Assembly: GCA_030653385.1 (NCBI GenBank)
Contig: JAURZM010000033.1
Location: 62,001 to 126,000, forward strand
Reading direction: 5' to 3'
Source of the DNA: Rubrivivax sp.
GTDB taxonomy: Bacteria > Pseudomonadota > Gammaproteobacteria > Burkholderiales > Burkholderiaceae_C
Length of the DNA: 64,000 nucleotides
Made by a program: the position numbers and the translations under genes. The notes under the pieces were generated by a model that was given only the letters and a program-made list of their open reading frames with translations, made no database searches and was not told the DNA's origin. Shown here one piece after another: positions 27,801 to 37,628 of the stretch. Numbering within the stretch: position 1 is the first letter of the stretch; the number at the start of each line of letters is the position of its first letter.

Positions 27801-30513
27801 CGGCCGACTGCAGCTTGCGCAGCGCGCGCATCAGCTTGGCGATGTCGTCGAAATGCAGGCCGGTGGTTGGTTCGTCGAACAAAAACAGCGTGCCGTGTCT
27901 GGCTGCCGGTTGGCGCGGGCTGTTGGCGGCATCGGCCAGGAAACCTGCCAGCTTCAGCCTCTGCGCTTCGCCGCCTGACAGCGTCGGCACCGGCTGCCCC
28001 AGACGCACGTAGTCCAAACCCACGTCGATGATCGGCTGCAGCCGTGCCACCACCTCGCGGTCGTTCTGGAACCAGTGCGCGGCTTCGGCCACCGTCAGGT
28101 CCAGCACGTCGGCAATGCTCAGCCGCATCGGCCCGCGCACCACCTTCACGTCCAGGATCTGCGGCCGGTAGCGGCGGCCATCGCAGTCGGGGCAACGCAA
28201 GTAGACGTCGCTCAGGAACTGCATCTCGACATGTTCGAAACCGCTGCCGCCGCAGGTGGGGCAGCGGCCGTCGCCAGCGTTGAAGCTGAAGGTGCCGGCG
28301 CTGTAACTGCGCTCGCGCGCCAGCGGCGCTTCGGCGAAGATCTTGCGCAGTTCGTCGAAGGCGCCGACGTAGCTGGCCGGGTTGCTGCGCGCAGTCTTGC
28401 CGATGGGGCTCTGGTCGACGAACACGGCGTCGCTCAGCAGCTCGGCACCCAGCAGGCGATCGAAGGCCCCTGGTGTTTCGGTGGCCTTGCCGAAGTGACG
28501 CGCCAGCGCCGGGTACAGCACGTCCTGGATCAGCGTGCTCTTGCCCGAACCGCTGACACCGGTCACGCACACCAGCCGCTGCAGCGGCAGTTCGACGGTG
28601 ACGTTCTGCAGGTTGTGGTCGCGTGCACCTTCCAGAATCAGGCGCGGCGTGTTGGCCTCGACTGGCTTGCGAAAACCCAGGCCCACGGTTTTGCGTGCGC
28701 CCAGGTACGCACCGGTCAGCGTGTTGGCGCTGCGTGCTTCGTGTGGCGTGCCGTCGAAGACGATCTGGCCGCCACGTTCACCCGGGCCCGGGCCCATGTC
28801 GATCAGGCGGTCGGCGGCCAGCATCACCGCCGGGTCGTGCTCCACCACCACCAGCGTGTTGCCGGCGTCGCGCAGCCGGTGCATGGCCTGCACGATGCGG
28901 TTCATGTCGCGTGGATGCAGGCCGATGCTGGGTTCGTCCAGCACGAACATGGTGTTGACGAGGCTGGTGCCCAGCGCGGTCGTCAGGTTGATGCGCTGCA
29001 CCTCGCCGCCACTGAGCGTGCGGCTCTGGCGGTCCAGCGTCAGGTACTGCAGGCCCACGTCGCACAGGTATTTCAGGCGCGTGCGCACTTCGTCGAGCAG
29101 CAGCTTGAGTGCGTCGTCGAGCATCGTGGACGGCAGGCTCAGCTGGTCGAAGAACCGGCGCAGGCGCTCGATGCTGAGCTGCATCAGGTCATGCAGACTC
29201 AGGCCATCCAGGGCTTCGAGTTGTTCGCGCGACCAGGCCGCGCCGACGGGCAGGTAACGCTTCTCCGGCGGCAGCACCGCATCGGCATCGGCCTTGCTGC
29301 CGATGCGCCACAACAGTGACTCCAGCTTCAGCCGTGCACCGCCACAAGCGCCGCACGGGGTGTAGCTGCGGTACTTCGACAAGAGCACACGGATGTGCAT
29401 CTTGTAGGCCTTGCTTTCCAGGTAGCCGAAAAAGCGGCGCACGCCGTACCACTGCTTGTTCCAGTTGCCGGTCCAGTTGGGTGTGCCTTCGATGACCCAG
29501 TCGCGCTGCGCCTGCGTCAGCTGGCTCCACGGCGTGTCGCGCGGAATGCCAGCCTCGCCGGCGTAACGCAGCATGTCTTCGTGGCCGTCCTTCCAGGCCG
29601 GTGTCTGCATCGGCTTGATGGCGCCGTTGCGCAGCGTCTTGCGCAGGTCGGGAATGACCAGGCCCATGTCGACACCGATGACGCGCCCGAAGCCGCGGCA
29701 GGTGTCACAGGCGCCGTAGGCGCTGTTGAAGCTGAAGAGGGCCGGCTGCGGGTCCGCATACCGCAGGTCGCTTTCCGGGCAGTGCAGGCCGGTGCTGTAT
29801 CTCCACACGCCCTGCTCGTCGCCCACGAACACCGTCAGGCGCCCGCTGCCGCGCTTCAGCGACAGCTCGATGGCTTCCAGCACCCGCACCTTTTCTGCAC
29901 CGGCCAGGCGCAGGCGGTCGGCAACCACGTCCAGCACTTTCTTCGTGCCTTCGACACGTTCGCCCTGCACCCGTGTGAAACCGGCTGCCGACAACCACTG
30001 TTCCTGCTGTTCCGCGCTGGTGTCGGCCGGCAGTTCGGCAGGGAAGGTGAACACAAGCCGCGGGTCGCCGGCCGCGGCGGCACGCGCCAGCAGGTCGGCG
30101 TAGATGGTCTCGGGGGTGTCGTGGCGCACCGGCAGCGCGGTCTGTTTGTCGAACAGCTGCGCGGCGCGGGCAAACAGCAGCTTCAGGTGGTCGTTCAGCT
30201 CGGTCATCGTGCCCACCGTCGAGCGCGAAGTGCGCACCGGGTTGGTCTGGTCGATGGCAATCGCCGGTGGCACACCGTCCACCCGGTCCACGGCCGGCCG
30301 GTCCATGCGGTCCAGGAACTGGCGTGCGTAGGCGCTGAAGGTCTCGACGTAACGCCGCTGGCCTTCGGCGTAGAGCGTGTCGAAGACCAGGCTGCTCTTG
30401 CCACTGCCGCTGGGGCCGGTGACCACCGTCATCTCGCCGGTGTGGATGTCCAGGTCCAGGTTCTTCAAGTTGTGCTGACGCGCACCGCGAATTCGGATCA
30501 CACCGGACGACAT
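24844..30513 (-). CDS. uvrA: UvrA excinuclease subunit, double-length tandem fusion
   Basis: 1889 residues from ATG 30513 ([20 protein letters not shown]), twice the normal 940. Residues 1 to about 985 form one complete UvrA and about 992 to 1889 a second, giving four ABC ATPase modules. Walker A motifs lie near 33 (GPSGSGKSS), 651, 1021 and 1563 (GVSGSGKST in the latter three). There are repeated LSGGEAQR signatures, zinc modules ([18 protein letters not shown] with [17 protein letters not shown] with CDVCHGARF) and FDEPTTGLH or LDEPTIGLH Walker B regions. UvrA recognises helix-distorting damage and loads UvrB. Normally two UvrA chains dimerise; here one chain could supply both. The halves have diverged, so this is an old duplication. 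Whether it replaces or supplements a normal-length UvrA cannot be judged here. Confidence 0.9.
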   Translation of the reverse strand: MSSGVIRIRGARQHNLKNLDLDIHTGEMTVVTGPSGSGKSSLVFDTLYAEGQRRYVETFSAYARQFLDRMDRPAVDRVDGVPPAIAIDQTNPVRTSRSTVGTMTELNDHLKLLFARAAQLFDKQTALPVRHDTPETIYADLLARAAAAGDPRLVFTFPAELPADTSAEQQEQWLSAAGFTRVQGERVEGTKKVLDVVADRLRLAGAEKVRVLEAIELSLKRGSGRLTVFVGDEQGVWRYSTGLHCPESDLRYADPQPALFSFNSAYGACDTCRGFGRVIGVDMGLVIPDLRKTLRNGAIKPMQTPAWKDGHEDMLRYAGEAGIPRDTPWSQLTQAQRDWVIEGTPNWTGNWNKQWYGVRRFFGYLESKAYKMHIRVLLSKYRSYTPCGACGGARLKLESLLWRIGSKADADAVLPPEKRYLPVGAAWSREQLEALDGLSLHDLMQLSIERLRRFFDQLSLPSTMLDDALKLLLDEVRTRLKYLCDVGLQYLTLDRQSRTLSGGEVQRINLTTALGTSLVNTMFVLDEPSIGLHPRDMNRIVQAMHRLRDAGNTLVVVEHDPAVMLAADRLIDMGPGPGERGGQIVFDGTPHEARSANTLTGAYLGARKTVGLGFRKPVEANTPRLILEGARDHNLQNVTVELPLQRLVCVTGVSGSGKSTLIQDVLYPALARHFGKATETPGAFDRLLGAELLSDAVFVDQSPIGKTARSNPASYVGAFDELRKIFAEAPLARERSYSAGTFSFNAGDGRCPTCGGSGFEHVEMQFLSDVYLRCPDCDGRRYRPQILDVKVVRGPMRLSIADVLDLTVAEAAHWFQNDREVVARLQPIIDVGLDYVRLGQPVPTLSGGEAQRLKLAGFLADAANSPRQPAARHGTLFLFDEPTTGLHFDDIAKLMRALRKLQSAGHSLLVIEHNLDVIRASDWIIDLGPEGGEGGGHVVCIGTPDDVKAHGTSHTGLALREYESALGLGAVLAEEGRPLQSVMRARRQAAREADNNIRIVNAKEHNLKSLSVDIPRGKFSVVTGVSGSGKSTLAFDILFNEGQRRYLESLNAYARSIVQPAGRPEVDAVYGIPPTVAIEQRLSRGGRKSTVATTTEVWHFLRLLWVKLGLQHCKHDGAPVKAQSAESIAAQLLRDHAGQHVGLLAPLVVNRKGVYTDLAKWAKARGHTHLRVDGEFLPTLPFPRIDRFKEHTLELPVGDIVINPANEAELRALLSKTLELGRGVLHLLHPLDQLAVAMDFGGTGAGVGQVKVFSTKRACPECGTSYPELDPRMFSYNSKHGWCTACVGTGLRLTREQRKAYDDSIRDDDKQGREMTFPSEEAEVEGLVDEPCSDCGGARLNATSRKVTFEDHAIEQVARMSVHEARAWIAGLHLHGRDADIARDVVSEIASRLEFLSDVGLGYLTLDRAAPTLSGGEAQRIRLAAQLGSNLQGVCYVLDEPTIGLHPRDNGILLGALAKLSALGNTLVVVEHDEDTIRRAEHLIDIGPGAGKRGGTLVAQGTVADLSKAGASVTGRLLAHPLKHPLQARRTVDPEGLALTLQGAHLHNLRHVDLRVPLGHLVVVTGVSGSGKSTLARDVLLANVAALVQHKVTKAGRDALAAGRRPSLVGCTGLQGFETIDRVLEVDQTPIGKTPRSCPATYIGFWDSIRKLFTETLEAKARGYAANRFSFNTGDGRCPGCEGQGMKTIEMSFLPDVKVPCDVCHGARFNAETLAVTWRGKSIGDVLRMEVDEAVDFFASMPNIGHPLQLLKDVGLGYLTLGQPSPTLSGGEAQRIKLVTELSKVRDDVTRRGQRPPRTLYVLDEPTVGLHMADVERLIQVLHRLVDGGHSVVVIEHDLDVIAEADWVIDLGPEGGGAGGRVVVAGPPEAVVAAGSHTGQALRPVLARV

Positions 30514-30681
30514 GAAGACCTTTGAGGCTTGAAGGCGGGGGATTCTAGGCATCGCGGGGCCGCCAGGGGCCCGCACGGGCATGGCCGTGAAACTGTGCCT
30601 TCAATCGGCTGTTTTCCCGGGCCTTCAGGGTGCGGGCTGGCGCCACACTCTGGGTCTGCTCGTCCCCGGGAGAAGCCCCCC

Positions 30682-31800
30682 ATGACCCTTCACACTCTGC
30701 TGCGCGCGGCGCTGGGCGCCTGCCTGCTGGCCGCCAGCGTGGCCAGCCAGGCCCAGATCCTGATCGGCCAGACCGCCGGTTTCAGCGGCCCGGTGGCGGC
30801 CGGCGTGAAAGAAACCACCGCCGGGGCTCAGCTCTACCTCGACGCGATCAATGCCGAAGGCGGCATCGGCGGTCAGCGCATCGAGCTGGTGTCGCTGGAC
30901 GACAAGTTCGACCCCAAGCTGGCTGGGGAAAACGCCCGCACGCTGATCGTCGAGCGCCAGGTGCTGTCGATGTTCCTGACCCGCGGCACGCCCCACACCC
31001 AGGCCATCATGCCGCTGCTCACGCAGTACGGCGTGCCGCTGGTGGGCCCTTCCACGGGCGCGATGGTGCTGCACGACCCGGTGCACCCCTGGCTCTTCAA
31101 TGTGCGCGCCACCTACCAGCGTGAAGCCGAACGGGCGGTAGCCCACCTGGCGCTGATCGGCGTCACGCGCATCGGCGTGATCCACGTCGACGACAGCTTC
31201 GGCGCCGACCTGCTGACCGGCGCACGCCGCGGCTTCGCGGCGGCCAAGCTGGAACCGGCCTTCGTGGCCACCTTCGACCGCGCCAAGCCCGACTTCAGCA
31301 CCGTGCTGCCCGCCGCCGTGCGCGCCAATCCGCAGGCGCTGCTGTTCATCGGCAGCGGCAATGTGGTGGCCGAGGGCGTGGCCGCGCTGCGTGTGCGCGG
31401 CGTCACGGCCCAGGTGGTCACCTTCTCGAACAATGCGTCCGGCGGTTTCATCAAGTCGCTGGGCGCCAACGCTCAGGGGGTCATCGTGGCGCAGGTGTTT
31501 CCTTCGGAGCGTTCGATGTCCACCGGCTTCGTGAAAGAGGCGGCTGCATTGGCCGCGGCCAAGGGCGACTTTGCGCTGAGCCCGGCCGTGCTGGAGGGGT
31601 TTGCCGCGGCCAAGGTGCTGGTGGCCGGCTTGCGCCGTGCCGGCAACCCGGTCACCCGTGAAGGTCTGCAGCGGGCCTTGAACGGACTGAGCCGCTTCGA
31701 CCTGGGCGGCATCGAGGTGGGTTATTCGCCCCGCGACCACACCGGGCTGGACTTCGTGGATCTGTCGATCATCGGAGCCAACGGCCGGTTCATGCGGTGA
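30682..31800 (+). CDS. ABC transporter substrate-binding protein, branched-chain amino acid type (orphan)
   Basis: 372 residues from ATG 30682 with GGGAGAAG a few bases upstream; signal peptide (LLRAALGACLLAASVASQAQ). Mature start ILIGQTAGFSGPVAAGVKE, then LYLDAINAEGGIGGQRIEL, are type I periplasmic binding-protein (LivJ/LivK-like) features; GVIHVDDSFGADLL and LEGFAAAKVL follow. It lacks neighbouring permease and ATPase genes and is divergent from uvrA, so it may use a shared transporter such as the Liv set at 32644-37596, or act as a sensor input. Ligand unknown. Confidence 0.88.
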   Translation: MTLHTLLRAALGACLLAASVASQAQILIGQTAGFSGPVAAGVKETTAGAQLYLDAINAEGGIGGQRIELVSLDDKFDPKLAGENARTLIVERQVLSMFLTRGTPHTQAIMPLLTQYGVPLVGPSTGAMVLHDPVHPWLFNVRATYQREAERAVAHLALIGVTRIGVIHVDDSFGADLLTGARRGFAAAKLEPAFVATFDRAKPDFSTVLPAAVRANPQALLFIGSGNVVAEGVAALRVRGVTAQVVTFSNNASGGFIKSLGANAQGVIVAQVFPSERSMSTGFVKEAAALAAAKGDFALSPAVLEGFAAAKVLVAGLRRAGNPVTREGLQRALNGLSRFDLGGIEVGYSPRDHTGLDFVDLSIIGANGRFMR

Positions 31801-31807
31801 CCGGGCT

Positions 31808-32647
31808 TCAGGCCCCGAGCAGAAACCTTTCGACCAGCGCAAACTGATCGGGTCTGTTCAGCGCTGGCGCGTGGCCACAGCCGGCGATGGTGGCCACCAC
31901 GGCACGCGGGCCGCGCACGCGCATCGCTTCGGCGGTGTCGGCCAGCAGCAGGTCCGAGCTTTCTCCGCGCAGGCACAGCACCGGCAGGTTCAGCGAGTCC
32001 CAGGCGTCCCACTGTTCGTAGTCACGCGGGTGGTGCACAAACTGCTGCACCATGGCCGGGTCGTAGTGCGGTGTCACGCGGCCGTCGGGCAGGCGGCGGC
32101 ACGAGGTTTCGGTGAGCAGGCGCCACTGTTCGTCGCTGAGCCAGCCGTAGGGCTTGTAGATGGTGCGGAAATACTGCTCCAGTTCACCCACCGTGGCAAA
32201 GGCCGCCGGGTGGCCGGCGTAGGACAGGATGCGGTCGATGGCCGCCTGCGGCAGCGTCGGCCCGATGTCGTTGATCACCAGCCGCTGGATGCGGCCACGC
32301 AGGCTGCCGGCCGCCGCACGCAGGCCGATGGCACCGCCCATCGAGGTGCCCAGCCAATGCATCTGCGTGATGCCCAGTTGGTCCACCAGCGACAGCGCCA
32401 GTTTTTCGTAGAAGGCCAGCTGGTACTCGGCCGCCGGGTCGGGGCTCCATTGGCTGAGTCCGCGGCCGATGGTGTCGGGGCAGACCACACGAAAGCGTGG
32501 CGCCAGGTGAAGCGCGATGGCGTCCATGTCGCGACCGGTGCGGGCCAGCCCATGCCAGGCCAGGACCACGGGGGCTTGTTCATGGCCCCAGTCGGTGACG
32601 TGCAGTTCGCGGCCTTCACAGACCACGTAGCGTGAACGCGGTGTCAT
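31808..32647 (-). CDS. Alpha/beta hydrolase (serine nucleophile)
   Basis: 279 residues from ATG 32647 (MTPRSRYVVCEGRELHV); the longer frame upstream is antisense to the permease gene. AWHGLARTGRDMD gives the oxyanion loop; WLGTSMGGAIGLRA near residue 105 the nucleophile elbow GxSxG with Ser; the catalytic His is in IAGCGHAPALNRPDQ. Cytosolic esterase, lactonase or C-C hydrolase type; substrate unknown. The start overlaps the stop of the LivM-type permease gene by four bases (ATGA), so the hydrolase is a translationally coupled member of the importer operon and may act on the imported compound. Confidence 0.85.
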   Translation of the reverse strand: MTPRSRYVVCEGRELHVTDWGHEQAPVVLAWHGLARTGRDMDAIALHLAPRFRVVCPDTIGRGLSQWSPDPAAEYQLAFYEKLALSLVDQLGITQMHWLGTSMGGAIGLRAAAGSLRGRIQRLVINDIGPTLPQAAIDRILSYAGHPAAFATVGELEQYFRTIYKPYGWLSDEQWRLLTETSCRRLPDGRVTPHYDPAMVQQFVHHPRDYEQWDAWDSLNLPVLCLRGESSDLLLADTAEAMRVRGPRAVVATIAGCGHAPALNRPDQFALVERFLLGA

Positions 32648-33756
32648 GGCCGGACCGCTTCCTTGTCCCTGGCTTTGGCCTTGACCGGCATCTTGAGCGC
32701 CAGTGCTCGCAGGCGGCCCACGATGCCGGTGGGGAAGTGATACACCGACAGCACAAACAGCACACCCAGCCACAGCAGCCAGCGGTCGGGCGTGACGACC
32801 TGCGACAACACCGGCACACCGGCAAAGGCCTCGGCGCCCAGCTTCAACAGGTCTTGCAGGTAGTTCTGCGCCAGCACGAAGAGCGCCGAGCCCACCACCG
32901 CGCCGTAGATGGTGCCCATGCCACCGATGACGACGATGAGCAGGATGTCCAGCATGATCTCGAAGGACAGCGTGGTGTCCGGCCCCACGTAACGCAGCCA
33001 CAGCGCCAGCAGCGAACCGGCCACGGTGGCGAACAGCGCCGACAGCACATTGCTCCAGGTGCGGTAGACGACGGTGCGAAAGCCGATGGCCTCGGCCCGG
33101 AAGTCGTTTTCGCGGATCGCCTGCAGCACACGTCCGAAAGGCGAGTTGACGATGCGCAGCAGCGCCAGCACCAGCAGCAGCACGACGAAAAAGATCAGGT
33201 AGTAGACAAAGATCTTGCCGTCGATGGTCACGCCCAGGAAAGGCGCTTCGAAAGGCTCGAAGGCCGGGCTCAGCCAGTGCGGGTTCTTGAAGCTCAGGCC
33301 GTCTTCTCCGCCGGTGAAGTCCGACAGCTGCGAGGCCAGCGTCTGGAAGGCGCTGGCCACGGCCAGCGTGATCATGGCGTAGAAAATCGCCTTCACGCGC
33401 AGGCTGAACAGGCCGATCACCAGCGACAAGAGCAGCGACACCAGCAGCGCGGCCGCCATGCCCACCAGCACGGCCGCAAACCCCGGCTCCATGCGCGAGC
33501 TGGCAATGGCCACGCCGTAAGCGCCGATGCCGAAGAACATGGTGTGCGCAAAGCTGACGATGCCGGTGTAACCCAGCAGCAAATCGAAGCTCGCCACGAG
33601 CAGGATGAACACCAGCGCCTTGGCCGCCACCGACAGCGCCTTCACGCCCGGAAAGGCAAAGGGCGCGACGGCCAGCGCCACCAGCACGATCAAGAGCGCC
33701 AGCGCCAGCCAGCGGCTGCGCGGGCGGTCGTGAGACAGGATGCGGTCGAGCAACAT
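32644..33756 (-). CDS. ABC transporter permease, LivM type
   Basis: 370 residues from ATG 33756 (MLLDRILSHDRPRSRW). It has about nine to ten hydrophobic helices, with LGYTGIVSFAHTMFFGIGAYGVA, LRVKAIFYAMITLA, GRVLQAIRENDFRAEAIGF (the ATPase-contact EAA-like loop) and VVIGGMGTIYGAVVGSALF, all typical of LivM. It partners LivH at 33759-34781, starting 2 bases after that gene ends. The operon also supplies both ATPases and a binding protein. Confidence 0.93.
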   Translation of the reverse strand: MLLDRILSHDRPRSRWLALALLIVLVALAVAPFAFPGVKALSVAAKALVFILLVASFDLLLGYTGIVSFAHTMFFGIGAYGVAIASSRMEPGFAAVLVGMAAALLVSLLLSLVIGLFSLRVKAIFYAMITLAVASAFQTLASQLSDFTGGEDGLSFKNPHWLSPAFEPFEAPFLGVTIDGKIFVYYLIFFVVLLLVLALLRIVNSPFGRVLQAIRENDFRAEAIGFRTVVYRTWSNVLSALFATVAGSLLALWLRYVGPDTTLSFEIMLDILLIVVIGGMGTIYGAVVGSALFVLAQNYLQDLLKLGAEAFAGVPVLSQVVTPDRWLLWLGVLFVLSVYHFPTGIVGRLRALALKMPVKAKARDKEAVRP

Positions 33757-33758
33757 GG

Positions 33759-34781
33759 TCAGCGGTTGGTGACGGGATAGAGGCCCTGCGGCCGCCAGAG
33801 CAGGATCGCCACCATCAAGCCGATGTTGGAAAACAGCGCCACCTTCGGTGCCAAAAAGCCGGTGTAGTTGGCCAGCAGGCCCACCAGCAGCGCACCGATG
33901 AAACAACCCAGCGTGCTGCCCAGGCCGCCGATGATGATGACGATGAAGATCAGCACGTTGACCTGCGCGCCCATCTGCGGCGTCACCGACTGCTGGTACA
34001 GGCCCCACATCACGCCGCCCAGGCCGGCCAGCGCAGAGCCGGCGGCAAACACGCCCACGAAGAGGCGCTTGATGCGGTAGCCCAGGCTCTCGACCATCTC
34101 GCGGTCTTGCACACCGGCGCGGATGAGCAGGCCGACCTTGGTGCGCGACAGTGTCCACACCAGCAGCGCAAACACCGCCAGGCCCACAAGCGATGCGACG
34201 ATGCGGTACTTCTCGATCGCCGCGTCGCCGAACAGGAAGGCCCCGCGCAACGGTTCGGGCAGCGGCAGCGCAATCTGCAGCGGACCCCAGATGACCTTGA
34301 TGATCTCTTCACCGACGATCATGCCGCCCATCGTGATGAGGATCTGCTTCAGGTGCAGGCCGTAGACCGGCCGCACGATCACACGTTCGAAGGCCAGGCC
34401 CACGCCACCGGCCACCGCCATCGCCACCAGCATGGCGCAGAAGATGGCCAGCAGCGCCTGCAGCGCGCCCTGGTCGGCAAACACCGCCATGCCACCCATC
34501 ACCGTGGTGGCCATGAAGGCGCCCAGCGCAATGAACACGCCGTGGCCGAAGTTCAGCACGTCCATCAGGCCGAACACCAGCGTCAGTCCCGAGGCGATGA
34601 CGAAGATGATGAGCCCCATCGCCAGGCCGGCGACGGTGAGCGTGATCCAGCTGCTGGTGCTGCCGATGGCCGGGATGGCGGCCAGCATCAGGCCCACCAG
34701 CAGCAGCACCGGTTTCCAGTCGAAGCTGGCTTTGGGAATGGCCTGCGGCGTGGCCGCGGCCGGCGCGGTGGTGGTGTTCAT
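33759..34781 (-). CDS. ABC transporter permease, LivH type
   Basis: 340 residues. An N-terminal extension rich in Ala/Thr/Pro precedes the first helix. Family blocks: GLIIFVIASGLTLVFGLMDVLNFGHG, LLIRAGVQDREMVESLGY (ATPase-contact loop) and VIIIGGLGSTLGCFIGALLVG. It forms the channel with the LivM-type subunit. The start overlaps the stop of the upstream LivF-type ATPase gene (ATGA at 34778-34781). Confidence 0.93.
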   Translation of the reverse strand: MNTTTAPAAATPQAIPKASFDWKPVLLLVGLMLAAIPAIGSTSSWITLTVAGLAMGLIIFVIASGLTLVFGLMDVLNFGHGVFIALGAFMATTVMGGMAVFADQGALQALLAIFCAMLVAMAVAGGVGLAFERVIVRPVYGLHLKQILITMGGMIVGEEIIKVIWGPLQIALPLPEPLRGAFLFGDAAIEKYRIVASLVGLAVFALLVWTLSRTKVGLLIRAGVQDREMVESLGYRIKRLFVGVFAAGSALAGLGGVMWGLYQQSVTPQMGAQVNVLIFIVIIIGGLGSTLGCFIGALLVGLLANYTGFLAPKVALFSNIGLMVAILLWRPQGLYPVTNR

Positions 34782-35512
34782 TGATGTGTCCCCAGCGACA
34801 AGCCCAGCAGCTTCTGTTGCAGGAAGCTGTCGCGCGCCAGCTCGGCCATCTCGCCGGTGTGCACGACACGTCCGTCGTCCATCACCGCCACCCGGTCGCC
34901 CAGGGCCTTGGCCATCATGAAGTTCTGCTCCACCAGCAAGATCGTGGTCTGCTGCTCTTTCAGTTCACGGAAGGCGCTGATCAGGTTCTGGATGATCGAC
35001 GGCGCCAGGCCCTTGCTGGGCTCGTCGATCAGGATCAGCGCACGCGGCTCGCAGATGGCACGCGCCACCGCCAGCATCTGCTTCTGCCCGCCGCTCAACT
35101 TGCCGGCCGGGTAGAGCCAGAACTTCTGCAGCGCGGGAAACAGGCCGAAGATCCACGCCAGCCGCGCCTTGTCCAGTTCGCCTTCGTGGCGTGCGCTGCG
35201 GGCGGCCAGCACCATGTTTTCCTTCACCGTCAGGTCGGTGAAGATGCCCATGCTTTCGGGCACGTAGGCGATGCCGGCGCTGGCGATGTCGGGGGTCGGC
35301 AAGCCGTTGAGCGGCTGGCCGCGGAAGGTGATCTCGCCCAGCGAGGCCTGCCACAGGCCCATGATCGTGCGCAGCGTGGTCGTCTTGCCCGCGCCATTGC
35401 GGCCCAGCAGCATCGTCACCTGACCCTGCGGCACCGCGAAGTCCACGCCGTGCAGGATGTGGTACGCGCCGATGTGCGTGTGCACGCCCTTGAGTTCCAG
35501 CAAAGTGTTCAT
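34778..35512 (-). CDS. ABC transporter ATP-binding protein, LivF type
   Basis: 244 residues from ATG 35512 (MNTLLELKGVHTHIG). Walker A LLGRNGAGKTTT near residue 36, signature LSGGQKQMLAVARAI near 139, Walker B ALILIDEPSKGL near 160, and the H-loop-region LVEQNF typical of LivF are present. It energises the Liv-type importer in the cytosolic face complex. Four-base overlaps (ATGA) with livG-type upstream and livH-type downstream fix both ends. Confidence 0.94.
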   Translation of the reverse strand: MNTLLELKGVHTHIGAYHILHGVDFAVPQGQVTMLLGRNGAGKTTTLRTIMGLWQASLGEITFRGQPLNGLPTPDIASAGIAYVPESMGIFTDLTVKENMVLAARSARHEGELDKARLAWIFGLFPALQKFWLYPAGKLSGGQKQMLAVARAICEPRALILIDEPSKGLAPSIIQNLISAFRELKEQQTTILLVEQNFMMAKALGDRVAVMDDGRVVHTGEMAELARDSFLQQKLLGLSLGTHQ

Positions 35513-36315
35513 GCCGCTTCTTCTTCCGGCGCCATGCCCAGGTAGGCCTGCTGCACCACCGGCGAAGCGATCACCGCGGCCGGTTCGCCGTCGGCGACCA
35601 GCTGGCCGTTGTGCAGCACCACGATGCGGTCGGACAGTTCGCGCACCACGTCCATCTTGTGTTCGACCAGCAGGATCACGATGTCCTTGCGGCGCTTCAA
35701 CTGGCGGATGAGTTCCAGCACCACCGGCACTTCGTCCACGCTCATGCCGGCGGTGGGTTCGTCGAACATGTAGACCTTCGGGTCCAACGCCATCAAGAGC
35801 GCCACTTCCAGCTTGCGCTGGTCGCCGTGCGGCAGGCTGCTGGCCGGCAGCTGGGCCTTGTCGGCCAGGTTCACCTGCTCCAGCACCTGCGTGGCTTCGG
35901 TGATCCAGGCCTTGTGGTCGGACCACACCCGCCACAGGTCCAGCGCAGCCCAGACACCGCCGCTGCGGCCCACATCGCGCGCCTGCACCGCCAGGCGGAC
36001 GTTTTCGTGCACGCTGAGGTTGGGGAAGAGCTGTGTCAGCTGGAAGGCGCGTCCCAGGCCGCGCCGCGAACGCAGAGCCGCGGGCAAGGTGGTGATGTTT
36101 TCGCCACCCAGCGTGACCGTGCCTTCGCTGGCCGGCAGCTGGCCCGAGATGAGGTTGAAATAGGTGGTCTTGCCCGCGCCGTTGGGGCCGACGATGGACG
36201 TCAGCGTGCCGGCTTCGAATCGGCACGAGACATGGTCGACGGCCACATGGCCGCCAAACCGGATCGTCAGGTCTTTGGTTTCAAGCAAAGGAAGCACCTG
36301 GCCATGAGTTGCCAT
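35509..36315 (-). CDS. ABC transporter ATP-binding protein, LivG type
   Basis: 268 residues from ATG 36315 (MATHGQVLPLLETKDL); a TTG immediately upstream (36318) is also in frame but an ATG is preferred. Walker A VGPNGAGKTTYFN near residue 42, signature LPHGDQRKLEVALLMAL near 150 (LivG-type HGDQR form) and Walker B VYMFDEPTAGM near 172. It pairs with the LivF-type ATPase. Directly upstream is a structured repeat (36316-36398) that fills the whole gap to the binding-protein gene. Confidence 0.94.
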   Translation of the reverse strand: MATHGQVLPLLETKDLTIRFGGHVAVDHVSCRFEAGTLTSIVGPNGAGKTTYFNLISGQLPASEGTVTLGGENITTLPAALRSRRGLGRAFQLTQLFPNLSVHENVRLAVQARDVGRSGGVWAALDLWRVWSDHKAWITEATQVLEQVNLADKAQLPASSLPHGDQRKLEVALLMALDPKVYMFDEPTAGMSVDEVPVVLELIRQLKRRKDIVILLVEHKMDVVRELSDRIVVLHNGQLVADGEPAAVIASPVVQQAYLGMAPEEEAA

Positions 36316-36398
36316 CAAGCGGACGCCACGGAACCGGCTCTGCCGGGCCGCTGGCGTCGCCCCCTGGGGGGGTGCGGCGAAGCCGCTCCCGGGGGGGG
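36316..36398 (-). repeat. Interspersed intercistronic hairpin repeat, copy A
   Basis: Fills the 84-base gap between the binding-protein stop and the LivG-type start. Read with transcription (minus strand) it forms GCGGC-TTC-GCCGC, a C-run facing a G-run, and CCGGC-AGA-GCCGG. A 28-base core is identical to copy B at 42503-42584, followed by one mismatch and ten more identical bases. The two copies have the same orientation relative to transcription and the same setting, directly 3' of a solute-binding-protein gene. Confidence 0.85.
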
Positions 36399-36399
36399 A

Positions 36400-37596
36400 T
36401 TACCGCTTGTTGCGGATGGGGATGTTCAACTCAGCCGCCGGAATCACCCGCACCAGCTCAGGCACGCCCCAGGCAAAGGCCGGGTCGTTTTTGATGCGGA
36501 AATGGAACATGTCCTGCATCGCCTGGTGGTCTTCCTTGCGGAAGGTCATCTTGCCCTTGGGCGTTTCGAAGCTCATGCCTTCCATGGCGGTGATGAGCTT
36601 GTTGGTGTCGGTGTCGCCCTTGGTCTTTTTCAGGGCTTCGACCACCGCGATGGCCGCGCTCATGCCACCCGCGGTGAAGAAGTCGGGCGGTGCCTTGTAG
36701 CGGCTGTAGTGGTTGGCCACGAGCCAGCTGTTGACGGCGTTCTTGGGGATGCCGAAGTAGTAGTACAGCGCACCTTCCATGCCCTCGAACTGCTTGTAGG
36801 CCACCATCGCCGGCAGGATGTTGCCGCCGGTGGCCAGCTTGATGCCGTAGCGCTTGTCCAGTTCCAGATCGGCGATCTTCGAAAACGGCGTCGGCGCGCC
36901 CGACCAGCCCACCGAGATGTACTTCTTGCCCGGCTGGTCCTTCAGCTTGTCGATGATGCGCTGCAGGCCGGCGGTGAAGTCGGTCGTGCCCACGGGCAGG
37001 TATTCCTCGTGCACGATCTTGGCGTTTTTCATGAACTCCTTGGCCGCCTTCACGCCGTCACGCCCGAAGGCATTGTCGTTGGCCAGCGTGGCCACCACGT
37101 TGCCCGGCAGGTCCAGCGCGGCAGCATTGGCGGCGGCGTCTTGCGAGGAGTTGCGGCCGGTGCGGAAGATGTACTTGTTCCACTTGTCGCCGGTGATGCT
37201 GTCGGCCACGGCAGGCTCCACCAGCAGGATCTTCTTGTATTCCTCGGCCACCGGCAGCATGGCCAGGCCCACCGGGCTGGCCGTCGGGCCCACCGCGATG
37301 TCGACCTTGTCGTCGGCATACGCTGCGGCCAGCGCCGCCTTGCCCACGTCGGGCTTGCCCTGGTCGTCTTTTTCGATCACCACCAGCTTGCGGCCGGCCA
37401 CCGTCATGGTGCCGCCCGTGGCGTACTCCAGGCCCATGTTGAAGCCGACGATGGTCTGCTTGGCATAGGCTTCCAGAGGGCCGGTCTTGCTGGCGATGAT
37501 GGCGATCTTGACGTCCTTGCCTTGGGCAAAGGCGGCAGGCATGGCCAGGCAGGCGGCCAGGGCCAGCGCGGTGGGGATCAGGTGGCGACGGTTCAT
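36400..37596 (-). CDS. ABC transporter substrate-binding protein, Liv/amide-urea type
   Basis: 398 residues with a signal peptide (RRHLIPTALALAACLAMPAAFAQG). Mature start KDVKIAIIASKTGPLEAYAKQT, then DIAVGPTASPVGLAMLPVAEE and NVVATLANDNAFGRDGVKAAKEF, are type I periplasmic binding folds. First gene of the importer operon, with GGAG 8 bases before the ATG and a sigma54 promoter 33 bases further up. The substrate cannot be named; sigma54 control and the coupled hydrolase suggest an amide, ester or aromatic compound rather than a free branched-chain amino acid (inference). Confidence 0.9.
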   Translation of the reverse strand: MNRRHLIPTALALAACLAMPAAFAQGKDVKIAIIASKTGPLEAYAKQTIVGFNMGLEYATGGTMTVAGRKLVVIEKDDQGKPDVGKAALAAAYADDKVDIAVGPTASPVGLAMLPVAEEYKKILLVEPAVADSITGDKWNKYIFRTGRNSSQDAAANAAALDLPGNVVATLANDNAFGRDGVKAAKEFMKNAKIVHEEYLPVGTTDFTAGLQRIIDKLKDQPGKKYISVGWSGAPTPFSKIADLELDKRYGIKLATGGNILPAMVAYKQFEGMEGALYYYFGIPKNAVNSWLVANHYSRYKAPPDFFTAGGMSAAIAVVEALKKTKGDTDTNKLITAMEGMSFETPKGKMTFRKEDHQAMQDMFHFRIKNDPAFAWGVPELVRVIPAAELNIPIRNKR

Positions 37597-37628
37597 TCAG
37601 GTCTCCGATCTTGTGGATGGCGCTTTAT

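Noticed and set aside
25276..27978. 900-codon open frame antisense to uvrA
   Set aside because: It lies wholly inside a certain UvrA gene and translates to low-complexity His/Gln/Ala sequence.
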